64,000 nucleotides of DNA, from assembly GCA_965230535.1 (NCBI GenBank), contig OZ246010.1, positions 2,207,334-2,271,333 on the forward strand, read 5' to 3'. This DNA comes from JAUILH01 sp965230535 (GTDB taxonomy: Bacteria > Bacteroidota > Bacteroidia > Flavobacteriales_D > JAUILH01). Below the pieces are notes generated by a model that did no database searches, was not told the DNA's origin, and saw only the letters and a program-made list of their open reading frames with translations. A program made the translations under genes and the position numbers. Each line of letters opens with the position of its first letter. The stretch's first letter is position 1. This document shows, piece after piece, positions 17,563 through 26,798 of this stretch.

Positions 17563-19122
17563 ATGATTAGATCCTTTTCGTTCCTGTTAATAAGCCTGCC
17601 ATTATTTGGATCTGCTCAAGAAGATCTTTCAAAAAAATATGCGAAAGAAATTGATGCAGAAACATTAAAGAAGCACCTGATGGTTATTGCTTCAGATGAG
17701 TATGCAGGCAGAGAAACAGGATTTGAAGGACAAAAGAAAACAGAAAAATACCTGGTAGAGCAGTTTAAGAAAATTGGTTTGGCTCCGGGTAATAATGGCT
17801 CGTATGTTCAGGAGTTTGATGTGGTAACCTCAAAACCAGAGGGCAGTTTAACTGTTGATGACAAACAATACGACTTTCTGTCTGAGTTCTATTTCTACTA
17901 TAAATTCGAGAAGGACTTTTCTGAAGACGACATCATTTTTGCCGGATATGGAATAGATTCCGATAATTATTCTGATTACAAAAATCTGGATGTTGAGGGA
18001 AAGATTGTGATGATTCTGGAAGATGAACCTTTTGATAAAAAGGGTAAGTCTTTGGTGACCAGAAAGAAGAAAGAATCCGAATGGTCGTACAGCTGGAAGA
18101 AGAAGTATGAGACAGCGGTGAAACAAGGTGCTGCAGGCATGATTACCATTGTTCAGGATTATGAGAACAAAAGAGAATTGGTAAGAGGGTATTTATCGTC
18201 TCCAAGAATGAGCCTGGTTTCAAATGATGAAAAGGATGAGTTGGCAGATGCACCACCAATGATTTATATGTCTGAAAAATTGGCGAACAGCATTCTTTCT
18301 AAAAAAGAAACCAACCTGGAGGAGATTAAACAAGCAATTACAAAAACAAAAAAATCGATCAGCCATACTGTTCCTGTAAAAATGACCATGGACTTTTTGC
18401 CGCAGGGAGACAGGTTAAAATCATCAAATGTTCTGGCTTTTCTCGAGGGGACCGACAAAAAAGAAGAGGTTTTGATAATTACTGCCCACTATGATCATCT
18501 TGGTAAAAATGGTGATCTCATTTTCAATGGTGCGGATGATGATGGAACCGGAACAGTGTCTTTATTGGAGCTGGCTCAAGCTTTTAAGCAGGCAAAAGAC
18601 GATGGTAACGGGCCAAGAAGAAGTATCTTATTTATGCCTGTTTCAGGTGAAGAAAAAGGACTTTTGGGATCTGAATACTACAGTGAGAATCCGGTATATC
18701 CCATTGAAAAAACAGTGGCCGATCTTAATATTGATATGATAGGTCGACATGATACTTTACACAATCATTCAAACTATGTGTACCTGATAGGATCTGACAG
18801 ATTAAGTTCAGAGCTTCATGAGATCAGCGAGAAAGTCAATAAAACGTATACCAATCTTGAGCTGGATTATACTTATAATGAAAAAGATGACCCCAACCAG
18901 TTCTATTACAGGTCAGATCACTACAACTTTGCAAGAAAAGGAGTTCCGGTAATTTTCTATTTCAGTGGTGTACATGAAGATTATCATGAAGCGACAGATA
19001 CCGTTGATAAAATTGAGTTTGGAAAGATGACAACAATAGCCAGACTGGTTTTCCATACGGCGTGGGAACTGGCTAACCGAGATGAAAAAATCAAGGTAGA
19101 CCAACCAATAGAGTGGGACTAA
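17563..19122 (+). CDS. Exported M28 family zinc peptidase with PA domain
   Basis: 519 residues with a signal peptide (about 1-18, ending FGSAQ). A protease-associated insert lies around 130-270. The M28 catalytic domain has its zinc ligands in order: TAHYDHLG, NGADDDGTGT, SGEEKGLLG (catalytic Glu and ligand Glu), NIDMIGR and SDHYNF. It is a di-zinc aminopeptidase acting in the periplasm or outside the cell, probably for peptide scavenging. It follows rpiB with a 1-base gap. Its stop overlaps the stop of the convergent propeller gene in a shared CTAA. Confidence 0.9.
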   Translation: MIRSFSFLLISLPLFGSAQEDLSKKYAKEIDAETLKKHLMVIASDEYAGRETGFEGQKKTEKYLVEQFKKIGLAPGNNGSYVQEFDVVTSKPEGSLTVDDKQYDFLSEFYFYYKFEKDFSEDDIIFAGYGIDSDNYSDYKNLDVEGKIVMILEDEPFDKKGKSLVTRKKKESEWSYSWKKKYETAVKQGAAGMITIVQDYENKRELVRGYLSSPRMSLVSNDEKDELADAPPMIYMSEKLANSILSKKETNLEEIKQAITKTKKSISHTVPVKMTMDFLPQGDRLKSSNVLAFLEGTDKKEEVLIITAHYDHLGKNGDLIFNGADDDGTGTVSLLELAQAFKQAKDDGNGPRRSILFMPVSGEEKGLLGSEYYSENPVYPIEKTVADLNIDMIGRHDTLHNHSNYVYLIGSDRLSSELHEISEKVNKTYTNLELDYTYNEKDDPNQFYYRSDHYNFARKGVPVIFYFSGVHEDYHEATDTVDKIEFGKMTTIARLVFHTAWELANRDEKIKVDQPIEWD

Positions 19123-20312
19123 TATCTAACAATCTTTTTTGAATAAGACCGGCCATCATTTTCGATCAAACGAATGATGTAAACGCCTGCTTTTAATGGC
19201 TTATTTGAAGTAGCTATATCTCCATTAACAAGTCTTGTATCAACCAGTTTTCCCAGAACATTATATAAGTACAGTTTCCCGGTAAATACTTCCGAGAAAT
19301 GCAGGTCATCTTGCTTAAACCAAACGTTGAAGTTTTTTTCTTCCTGCTCCTCAATAGAATTAAACCCTGTGATCTTGACTAAACCACCGCCATTGGTTCC
19401 AATCCAAACATCTGGACCAACAACTTCTATACAATGAATATAATCTTCGGGAAGTGGTGAATTTGATGTGTTGAAGTTGGTAAACTGTCCACCATTATAT
19501 TTGAAAACACCCTTGTCGTAAGAACCAATGTACACATCATTATCTCCTTCAATAAAAGTCAGGTTATCTGTAGTTAAATTGCTGCTCGATTCCGTGTGAA
19601 AAGAGAATAAACCAGGTCCATTATAAATGGTGATTCCCTGAGAAGGTGTAGCACACCAAATTTTGTTGTTAAACGTGTCAACCGACAACACGGTATTGTC
19701 TGGAAAAGTGCTTGTATAAGAATTGTAGACCGTAACATTGGTATCTTCTATTACAGACAAACCTCCGTTAAACGAGCCCAGATAGACAGAGCTATCGGCA
19801 AAAACAGAACCTGAAATATTGTTGGACCATAGTGGGCTGTTAAAAGCATTTCTAACTGTCCATGTGTTGCCTGGAGACTTTTGAGCAATCCCAAAGGTGG
19901 TTCCGGCCCATATGTTTCCACTGGTATCAGCAGTTATTGTTTTAACAAAGTTATCTGGTAAACCAGAGTTGAAAGTGGTATAACTTGTGAATGTTGTCCC
20001 GTCAAAATGAATCAGGCCACTGTCTGTGGTACCAATCCAAAGTTCGTTGTTTTGATCCAGTTCAAGAGCACGGATGTTGTTACTTGGAATTGCTGAATTG
20101 GATGTGTCGTAAGTTATCCATGAAGAACCATCGAACCAGTACAAACCGTAGTCTGTTCCAACCCAGATATTCTGCATATCATCTTCTTCAATAACTCTGA
20201 CTGAATTATCCTGAAGCGGGGAATTAGAGTCGTCATAAATGTCCCATTGAAATTGTGCATTTCCCATGAAAACAACGGGAAATAGTAGGAGAAACGAACA
20301 AAAAAACTTCAT
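19119..20312 (-). CDS. Secreted two-component-propeller protein with T9SS type A sorting domain
   Basis: 397 residues: signal peptide (about 1-19), about eight propeller strands of the Reg_prop type (pattern NIWVGTDYGLYWFDG, ELWIGTTDSGL, DVWIGTNGGGL), and a C-terminal T9SS type A domain (about 325-397: LYNVLGKLVDTR ... LKAGVYIIRL ... KKIVRY). Propellers of this kind are best known as the periplasmic part of hybrid sensors; here no kinase or DNA-binding part exists, so it is a secreted or surface-anchored stand-alone propeller. Its start overlaps the stop of the upstream lysyl-oxidase-domain gene by 1 base (TAATG), so they are coupled. Confidence 0.85.
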   Translation of the reverse strand: MKFFCSFLLLFPVVFMGNAQFQWDIYDDSNSPLQDNSVRVIEEDDMQNIWVGTDYGLYWFDGSSWITYDTSNSAIPSNNIRALELDQNNELWIGTTDSGLIHFDGTTFTSYTTFNSGLPDNFVKTITADTSGNIWAGTTFGIAQKSPGNTWTVRNAFNSPLWSNNISGSVFADSSVYLGSFNGGLSVIEDTNVTVYNSYTSTFPDNTVLSVDTFNNKIWCATPSQGITIYNGPGLFSFHTESSSNLTTDNLTFIEGDNDVYIGSYDKGVFKYNGGQFTNFNTSNSPLPEDYIHCIEVVGPDVWIGTNGGGLVKITGFNSIEEQEEKNFNVWFKQDDLHFSEVFTGKLYLYNVLGKLVDTRLVNGDIATSNKPLKAGVYIIRLIENDGRSYSKKIVRY

Positions 20313-22363
20313 TATTGAGCAATGATAAATCGTTGGGTAATGACTTGATTCATAATGTTAAGTCTCACAAAGTAAACACCTGGAACTACAGACTCCAAAT
20401 TGAGCTCTTTCTGATAAAGTCCGGTACTCGAATCTTCCATTTTAGATAGCACTACTTTTCCGTTAACATCAACAATGTCGTATAAAAAACTTGCTGTTCC
20501 CGGAATTTCCAGATTCATGGTAAAGTTTCCGTTATTTGGATTAGGAGAAATACTCAGGTTTTGAGTTAAATCCACATCATCAATACCATCACAGTTTTCA
20601 ACCTGAATTGTATGTGAAGTAGTTGGACCTGCACAAGAACTTAAACCAACTTCCAGAACCCAATCATAGAAGTAGTAATAGAACCCTCCTCCAGCTGTAG
20701 AGCCTGTTATAGACATGGTATCTACAATTTCGTATGGATAAGAAATGCCAGCACTACTTCTGTATAGATTTGCATTTGTAGGAACTGTAATCTGGTAGTT
20801 ATTTCCTACAGCTAGGTCATAGTTTAGATTAATCACTGACTCTCCATCAGGCAAATTGTAAGTACCACCAGTTACCAGATTTCCTCCCTGGTCTAAGACC
20901 TGAATGGTTCTTGGTCCTGCACCATTTGCAAATACTTTAACTGACTTTATTCTTAAAGGAATCATTACATCAAACAACATGTATTGGCTTCCTGAAAAAT
21001 AGCCACCGTTTCCTCCAACAGTATCCGGAATACCATTTGTTACCGTTGCGCCTGCAGTTGATAACAATGGTTCGGCCATATAAGTAGCGGTTGAATTTAG
21101 TGAAGGTGTTGTAAAAGGAGAACCTGTACCCACCAAAAAACCATTCTGATCGTACCAATTCACATCTGTGGTTCCGGCACTTAATTGAACAGACTGTCCT
21201 TCACAAACCAGGGTATCACCAGTAACGGTTGTTGCGCTAGGTGCTGGCAATACACTAACAGTAATAGGTTGACTGGTTGCGGTTCCACAATGGTTGGTCA
21301 AGTTCACATCAAAAGTTCCACTTTGTGTCACAACAATAGATTGTGTTGTGTCTCCATTGCTCCATTGATAATCCGTTCCGGCGGGAGCAGTAAGTGTAAC
21401 AGAAGTACCTGCACAAAACTCCGTTCCTCCATTGGAAGTAATTTGAAAGTTAGGATTTCCAGGGGGGTCCTGAAGCGTTAATGTTATAGGAACAGCTGTA
21501 TAGTTGTTGGTTTCGTCTTCTTCAATGAAGTTGTTTTTTGGATCCACTTCCGCGACTATCCAGTAATCACCGTTACATGTCCCAGGTGGAATATTGATCC
21601 ACATACCATCCAGGTTTTCACTATAAATATCTGTGTAACCGGAAGAAATACCTTGTTCAACAACAGAACAGTTGTAGTTTCCTCCTCCAAGGCCCCAGTT
21701 AGGGAAATCTCCGTTAAGCAAATCATTACCCATCAGGTAAGTAGTATTATCGTCTTTACAATGGCCAAGGTAACTGGAACATGTTCCATAGTCCATCAGA
21801 CAAAAACCAAGCTTAGCACCATCTCCAACAATGGGCCAGTTTCTTGGATCTGGTTCGTTCGGATCTTCAAGTCTTAGAGAGAAAACACCCCAATCGTCTA
21901 CATGATTATGTCCATGAGAAGGGTGGTATGTCATAGCACCAGCCCATATGTCCGTGTAAGTCATGGTACTGTCTGCATTTCTGTGATAAATTCTTTGAAC
22001 TATGAGCTGTCTTGGAGCAGAACCGTCTGGACAAATACCCGGATCACCCAGCACTGTATCTCCTCCACAAACAAAGTAATCGGAACCACGAACCGTTAAA
22101 GGACCATGTCCAATATTTGCAGTAGATCCGGTTAATTTTAAACGTCCATTATCTGGCCCGTTCCCGGTTTGAGAATACTCATTAGGACCGCTCATGTGAT
22201 TGACAATGGCGTACCATGAGATGGTAATATCGGGAAGAAGATCACAGTCTGAACTACCATCTTTACAAACACAAGAAGCGCCATTGGTGATAGTACACTG
22301 AGCAAAAATGCCTTTGCCCAACAGTAAAAAACATCCCAGGAGAAAAACACGAAAAATCTTCAT
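20312..22363 (-). CDS. Lysyl-oxidase-domain protein with T9SS type A sorting domain
   Basis: ATG at 22363 begins a good signal peptide (MKIFRVFLLGCFLLLGKGIFAQ). Residues about 30-290 resemble the lysyl oxidase family: a cluster of histidines in YHPSHGHNHVDDWG (His147, 150, 152, 154) where the copper site is expected, DYGTCSSYLGHC, and WIVAEVDPKNNFIEEDETNN, which matches the conserved end of the domain. An Ig-like segment follows (ATVTLTAPAG...YQWSNGDTTQ), another Cys-bounded repeat, a jelly-roll-like stretch, and a type A sorting domain (about 605-683). Family knowledge suggests copper-dependent amine oxidation, but the quinone cofactor residues cannot be verified by eye. Coupled to the propeller gene. 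Confidence 0.75.
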   Translation of the reverse strand: MKIFRVFLLGCFLLLGKGIFAQCTITNGASCVCKDGSSDCDLLPDITISWYAIVNHMSGPNEYSQTGNGPDNGRLKLTGSTANIGHGPLTVRGSDYFVCGGDTVLGDPGICPDGSAPRQLIVQRIYHRNADSTMTYTDIWAGAMTYHPSHGHNHVDDWGVFSLRLEDPNEPDPRNWPIVGDGAKLGFCLMDYGTCSSYLGHCKDDNTTYLMGNDLLNGDFPNWGLGGGNYNCSVVEQGISSGYTDIYSENLDGMWINIPPGTCNGDYWIVAEVDPKNNFIEEDETNNYTAVPITLTLQDPPGNPNFQITSNGGTEFCAGTSVTLTAPAGTDYQWSNGDTTQSIVVTQSGTFDVNLTNHCGTATSQPITVSVLPAPSATTVTGDTLVCEGQSVQLSAGTTDVNWYDQNGFLVGTGSPFTTPSLNSTATYMAEPLLSTAGATVTNGIPDTVGGNGGYFSGSQYMLFDVMIPLRIKSVKVFANGAGPRTIQVLDQGGNLVTGGTYNLPDGESVINLNYDLAVGNNYQITVPTNANLYRSSAGISYPYEIVDTMSITGSTAGGGFYYYFYDWVLEVGLSSCAGPTTSHTIQVENCDGIDDVDLTQNLSISPNPNNGNFTMNLEIPGTASFLYDIVDVNGKVVLSKMEDSSTGLYQKELNLESVVPGVYFVRLNIMNQVITQRFIIAQ

Positions 22364-22426
22364 AACCACAAGTTATAGACTGAAAAGGTACTAAATTTAT
22401 ACGTGAAAGGTTAAGTTATTGATTCA

Positions 22427-23719
22427 ATGTACAAGGACATTTATGTAAAGGGACATCCAATTTTTGGACAGGGATTGAAATTTAAAGCTGATCCTCTGGC
22501 TTTTTTTGAAGAAATTAAAACACATAATCCCGGGATTCAAAAATTCAGATTTGGTTACTTGCCAATGGTAAATTTGTCTCATCCGGAGTTGATCAAACAT
22601 GTGCTTCAAACCAATAACAAAAACTACCATAAAGGCCGGGAATACATGCACCTAAGACCTGTATTGGGAAATGGGTTGCTCACCAATGAAGGCGAGAGTT
22701 GGCTGACACAAAGAAGGTTGGCTCAACCTGCATTTCACAAGCAAAAAATCCAAAACTTTATTCAAGTCATGGAATCTTCTACTGATGCCATGTTTACTAT
22801 TGATCAAAAAGAGCTTAGCGCAGACATTCACGATTGGATGATGAAGCTCACAATGGATATAGTATCAAGGACTATGTTTGGTGTTCAGGTTAAAGAAGAT
22901 GAAGAAAAAGTCGAACACGCCCTGTCTGTTGCTATCGAAAGTTCCTATGGTCGGGTAAAAACACTCATTAATCCACCGCTTTGGTTGCCTACAAAAACAG
23001 TAAGACGATATAACCAGAGCATCAAAGACCTGAATGAGGTGGTCAATACAATTGTGGCGCAGAGGAGAGAGTCAAGGGGTCGTTACGACGATTTATTGGA
23101 CATGCTGATGTATGCACAGGATGAAGAAACCAAAGAAACCATGTCAGACATTCAGCTGAGAGATGAAGTGATGACTATTTTTCTGGCAGGACATGAAACA
23201 ACGGCAAATGCATTGACCTGGGCGCTTTATATTCTCAATAAGAACAAGCAACAGAAGCAACACTTATTAGATGAATTAGAATCTCATAACTGGGCTTACG
23301 ACACCCCCTACCTCAACCTGATAATTAAGGAAGTGTTGAGGTTATTTCCTCCTGCATGGGCAGTTGGCAGAAGGGCAATAGAATCGGATGAAATAGGAGG
23401 TGTACCTGTTCCTGCAAAAAGCAACTTAACGATTTGTAGCTATCAGGTGCACAGAGACCCTGAGTTTTGGGAAGACCCGCATATTTTTAAACCAGAGAGG
23501 TTCGAGAATGAAAAGGATTATCATAAGTTTCAATACTTCCCTTTTGGAGGCGGACCAAGGTTTTGTATTGGGAATAACTTTGCTCAAATAGAAATGCAGA
23601 TCATTCTGAGTAAATTTCTGAGAAAGTTTACGTACTCATGTTCCAATGAAGTTGAAAAGGAACCATTGATAACCTTAAGACCAAAAGGAGGTTTGCCTGT
23701 GCGGCTTACTCAGCGATAA
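22427..23719 (+). CDS. Cytochrome P450
   Basis: Soluble haem monooxygenase, 430 residues. The I-helix oxygen-activation motif AGHETT is at 254-259, the K-helix ExxR at Glu302-Arg305 (EVLRLFPP), the PERF element at 356-359, and the haem-binding loop FGGGPRFCIG with the thiolate Cys380. The N terminus lacks a membrane anchor. The sequence style is that of fatty-acid or xenobiotic P450s of the CYP102/CYP4-like clan, but the substrate cannot be told. No ferredoxin or reductase is adjacent, so redox partners are encoded elsewhere. The 3' end overlaps the convergent lipoprotein gene by 14 bases. Confidence 0.95.
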   Translation: MYKDIYVKGHPIFGQGLKFKADPLAFFEEIKTHNPGIQKFRFGYLPMVNLSHPELIKHVLQTNNKNYHKGREYMHLRPVLGNGLLTNEGESWLTQRRLAQPAFHKQKIQNFIQVMESSTDAMFTIDQKELSADIHDWMMKLTMDIVSRTMFGVQVKEDEEKVEHALSVAIESSYGRVKTLINPPLWLPTKTVRRYNQSIKDLNEVVNTIVAQRRESRGRYDDLLDMLMYAQDEETKETMSDIQLRDEVMTIFLAGHETTANALTWALYILNKNKQQKQHLLDELESHNWAYDTPYLNLIIKEVLRLFPPAWAVGRRAIESDEIGGVPVPAKSNLTICSYQVHRDPEFWEDPHIFKPERFENEKDYHKFQYFPFGGGPRFCIGNNFAQIEMQIILSKFLRKFTYSCSNEVEKEPLITLRPKGGLPVRLTQR

Positions 23720-24959
23720 GTTCGTCTACAATTTTGTTGAATTCCTCAACTGTTTCTTTGTATTTCTCACCAGTTCCGGGACCGTAAAAACCAGTATGAA
23801 TTTTTCTCACCTTTCCTTTTTTATCAATGAAAATAGTGGTTGGAAAAGACATGATGTGGTTAAGCATTGGCAATTGCTTGTTTGCCTCAGACTTACTGGC
23901 TACACCGGCATATAGAAAAGTGTAATCGGCATTTAAATGATCTCTTAATCTTTTCACATTACCCATGGCTATGCTGTGAACGTCAGATTTTTCGAAACAA
24001 AGCGCTACTATTTCAAGGTCTTTTTTAGACTTTTTCTGACTAATTTCTGTCAACAGTTTTGTTTCATCAAGGCAGTTAGGACACCATGATCCCATGATTT
24101 CGATGATGGTTACCTTGTCTTCAAATCGATCTGAAGGATACTCTACCATCTCATTTTCAATATTCGGAAAAGAGAACTTAATACCATCATAACCGTCTTT
24201 TATATAGGTAAGAGAGAAAGGGTTTCTCAATTCAAAACCCGGATTAATATTGGCAACCCAAGGTTCGGACCAGTGTGTTCCGGACTTAAAATATCCCTGG
24301 TCAATTTTGTCTTCAGCAGAAAAGTGCGCTTTAAATAAGAAAGCATGAGACCCGTCAAAACAACTTAAAATAAGTGTGTCTCTGCAAAAACTTCCGGCCA
24401 AATAACGATAGTCTCCGGTTTCCGTTAAAAACGTACCATGAACAGCATCACCAACAGAGCGAAACAAACCAATGGCATCATAAGCATCTTCCGGGTTGTT
24501 GGGAGAAAAATGAACTTCCCAGTTATCGCCATTGTTTAATGGAAACTTGTCCGGCTTACATGCATAGCGTTTCTTGTCAGTTCTTTCTGCCTTAAAGGCT
24601 ATTTTGTAGTCCTTACTTTTTGCGTAGTTATACCAGTATCCTTCAATTGATGAATTAGAGTTGACCTTTCCTTTAAACTCGGAATCAAAAACCGGCAACA
24701 TCATAAAGATAGAATCACCTTTATACATGATTTCATCAACGGTTATTCTTTCATCAGCATTGAGGATCACCCCGTGGTGGGCATCCGTAAATTCGAACTC
24801 AAACTCAAGTATATCACCAGCACCAAGGTCCATTGAAAATAACCAGGCACCAGCCTCAGGAGTAGAAATATTTTGGCTTAATTTGTCTGCTGTTGACTTC
24901 TTAACTTCACATGAAGATAGAGTCAGGAACAAAATAAGCAGGCTTAAAAGTTGTTTCAT
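23706..24959 (-). CDS. TlpA-like thioredoxin-domain lipoprotein
   Basis: ATG at 24959 gives a lipoprotein signal (MKQLLSLLILFLTLSSC, lipobox LSSC), so it is preferred to an upstream ATG at 24977. Residues about 20-260 form an N-terminal domain of unknown fold, rich in beta strand, of the type that precedes thioredoxin in many Bacteroidota TlpA relatives. The thioredoxin domain (about 275-415) has the redox motif WCPNC, a cis-Pro region SFPTTIFID, and GKVRKIHTGF. Likely a periplasm-facing lipid-anchored disulfide oxidoreductase. Its substrate is unknown; it is convergent with the P450 and divergent from the sigma factor. Confidence 0.88.
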   Translation of the reverse strand: MKQLLSLLILFLTLSSCEVKKSTADKLSQNISTPEAGAWLFSMDLGAGDILEFEFEFTDAHHGVILNADERITVDEIMYKGDSIFMMLPVFDSEFKGKVNSNSSIEGYWYNYAKSKDYKIAFKAERTDKKRYACKPDKFPLNNGDNWEVHFSPNNPEDAYDAIGLFRSVGDAVHGTFLTETGDYRYLAGSFCRDTLILSCFDGSHAFLFKAHFSAEDKIDQGYFKSGTHWSEPWVANINPGFELRNPFSLTYIKDGYDGIKFSFPNIENEMVEYPSDRFEDKVTIIEIMGSWCPNCLDETKLLTEISQKKSKKDLEIVALCFEKSDVHSIAMGNVKRLRDHLNADYTFLYAGVASKSEANKQLPMLNHIMSFPTTIFIDKKGKVRKIHTGFYGPGTGEKYKETVEEFNKIVDELIAE

Positions 24960-25088
24960 AAAGTAGTGGTGTACCAAAGTACAATAAATAGCTGTATTTT
25001 GATGTCTACAAATGTAAGTAATAAAGAAAATTAGTCCTCATGCAACTTTTTGCACAAACTTGTAGTCTTAACTCCGAACCTGTGATGT

Positions 25089-25622
25089 ATGACAGATGAG
25101 CAACTTATTAAATCGAGTATAAAAGGCGATAGGGTTGCGCAAAAGAAGTTGTACGAAAAGTACGCGGGCAAAATGATGGGTGTGTGCATGAGATATGTAG
25201 ACAACTCTGATGATGCCAGTGATGTTTTACAGGATGGGTTCATTAAGATCTTTGAAAAACTGGGCTCTTACAAGCATCAAGGTTCTTTTGAAGGGTGGAT
25301 AAGGCGAATATTTGTGAATACAGCTTTAGACCACTTGAGGAGGAACAAAAACATGAAGTATGCTGTTGAGTTAGATGGGGCAGAATATTTGGCTCCTCAG
25401 ATGGAAAACGTCATGAGTGGATTGGCAGCTGAAGATTTGCTGCAAATTTTGAATAAAATACCTTCCGGCTACCGGACAGTATTTAACATGTACGCCATTG
25501 AGGGATATAGTCATAAAGAAATTGCAGAAGCATTGGATATTTCAGTGAACACATCTAAATCTCAGTACTCGAGAGCAAAAAGTTTTTTAAGGAAATTGGT
25601 AGAACAATACGATTTAAGATAA
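25089..25622 (+). CDS. ECF-type RNA polymerase sigma factor
   Basis: 177 residues. Region 2 (about 20-90) has the core-binding and -10 melting segment DASDVLQDGFIKIFEKL ... FEGWIRRIFVNTALDHLRR; region 4 (about 115-175) has an HTH of the form YSHKEIAEALDISVNTSKSQYSRAK. No region 1.1 or 3 exists, so it is an extracytoplasmic-function type. The stop TAA is followed immediately by the TTG start of a membrane protein that probably controls it, so translation is likely coupled. Target promoters are unknown. Confidence 0.95.
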   Translation: MTDEQLIKSSIKGDRVAQKKLYEKYAGKMMGVCMRYVDNSDDASDVLQDGFIKIFEKLGSYKHQGSFEGWIRRIFVNTALDHLRRNKNMKYAVELDGAEYLAPQMENVMSGLAAEDLLQILNKIPSGYRTVFNMYAIEGYSHKEIAEALDISVNTSKSQYSRAKSFLRKLVEQYDLR

Positions 25623-26798
25623 TTGGGCAAAAAGGATAACATAGAAGAGGTTTTTAAAGACGCATTTGAGTCTTTTGAAGCACCCGTGGATCCGTCTGTA
25701 TGGGCAGGGGTTCAGTCCGGAATGTCTGGTGCAGGGTCTGGCGCTGCTGCTGCCGGAACAAGCCTTACTGCAAAAATCGTTGGTTTTACTGTGGCTGCAG
25801 CCATCACTACAGCTGCGGTTGTTGGCATCTACCAGTACACATCTTCAGAAGAAGAGCCTGTGCAAAAAGATGACAATAAAGAATTGGTGGAAAACACCAC
25901 TACTCCAAAAGAAGATATTGAGGCACCCATTGCTTTAGAAGATAAGTCAACGGACTCTATTAAGGAACCGGCATCTAAAGAAGAGACCAATACACCGGAA
26001 GAAAAATCAGATGTTGTAAATAACGGTTCTTCAGGAAATGCAAATCCTGCCGCTTCTGCCGACACGCATTCTCCTGATAAAACAGATTCCACTCCAGACA
26101 AGTCCAATGATGCCAATACGGCGACGGATAAGTCGGATGCGACTAAAGAAAAGACTGATAACACCAAAACATCCAGCGACAAAGAAGCTACAACAGAGTC
26201 TAAGGATGAACCAAAGCACGATCCTTTAACTGTAAGTGCACGTCTTGAAAACCAGAAGGGAACTGCTCCTCTTACGGTGAAAATGCTTGGTACCACTAAT
26301 GGTTCTGACTTGATCTGGACTGTTAATGATGGAAACGGAAACAAAGTTCTTGAAGGGAATGAACAATCATTCACTTTTGAAGAGTCTGGAAACTTCCTGG
26401 TTGTTGTTGAAGGCACAAATGAGCACGGAGAGAAGGAAAGACAAGAGTTTTTAGTTGAGGTAGAGCCAGATGTACAAATTTCCATGAACCTTGATCAGGC
26501 TGTTTTGGAAAGAGACGGAAGCGTTCTTTTAATTCCGAATAGCTTTGATAAGAATGAATTAAAGTTTGTGGTTGAGAATGAAGATTCCATTGATTTCTTC
26601 AAGATGGTTGTGGTAGACGGGAATACACAAAAAATCGTCTTCGAAACAACAGACATTTCACAAAGAAACTGGAACGGAACCAATCAATTTGGAGAGCCTT
26701 TACCTGCCGGTCAGAGTTACTATCTAACTATTTTCGCTGGTGATAAAGATGGCAATATGGTTGAACCAATCAGAAAGCGATTGGCCATTGTTCGCTAA
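25623..26798 (+). CDS. Single-pass membrane protein, candidate anti-sigma partner, with PKD-like and CHU_C-like ectodomain
   Basis: TTG start with no gap after the sigma-factor stop; no ATG is available before residue 33. Order: a short cytoplasmic part (1-48; DNIEEVFKDAFESFEAPVDPSVW is typical of the peptides that follow ECF sigma genes in Bacteroidota), one membrane helix (about 49-68), a Thr/Glu/Lys/Asp/Ser-rich linker (about 75-200), a PKD/Ig-like domain (about 205-288), and a C-terminal domain (about 300-391) whose NWNGTNQFGEPLPAGQSYYL resembles the T9SS type B domain. No signal peptide exists. Probably it holds the sigma factor at the inner membrane and senses the periplasm. Convergent overlap (shared CTAA) with the next gene. 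Confidence 0.65.
   Translation: MGKKDNIEEVFKDAFESFEAPVDPSVWAGVQSGMSGAGSGAAAAGTSLTAKIVGFTVAAAITTAAVVGIYQYTSSEEEPVQKDDNKELVENTTTPKEDIEAPIALEDKSTDSIKEPASKEETNTPEEKSDVVNNGSSGNANPAASADTHSPDKTDSTPDKSNDANTATDKSDATKEKTDNTKTSSDKEATTESKDEPKHDPLTVSARLENQKGTAPLTVKMLGTTNGSDLIWTVNDGNGNKVLEGNEQSFTFEESGNFLVVVEGTNEHGEKERQEFLVEVEPDVQISMNLDQAVLERDGSVLLIPNSFDKNELKFVVENEDSIDFFKMVVVDGNTQKIVFETTDISQRNWNGTNQFGEPLPAGQSYYLTIFAGDKDGNMVEPIRKRLAIVR

Noticed and set aside
25829..26485. 218-codon minus-strand frame opposite the sigma partner gene
   Set aside because: It is Ser/Val-rich and mirrors the Thr/Glu/Lys-rich linker of the real gene; no domain, and it lies wholly antisense to a supported gene.
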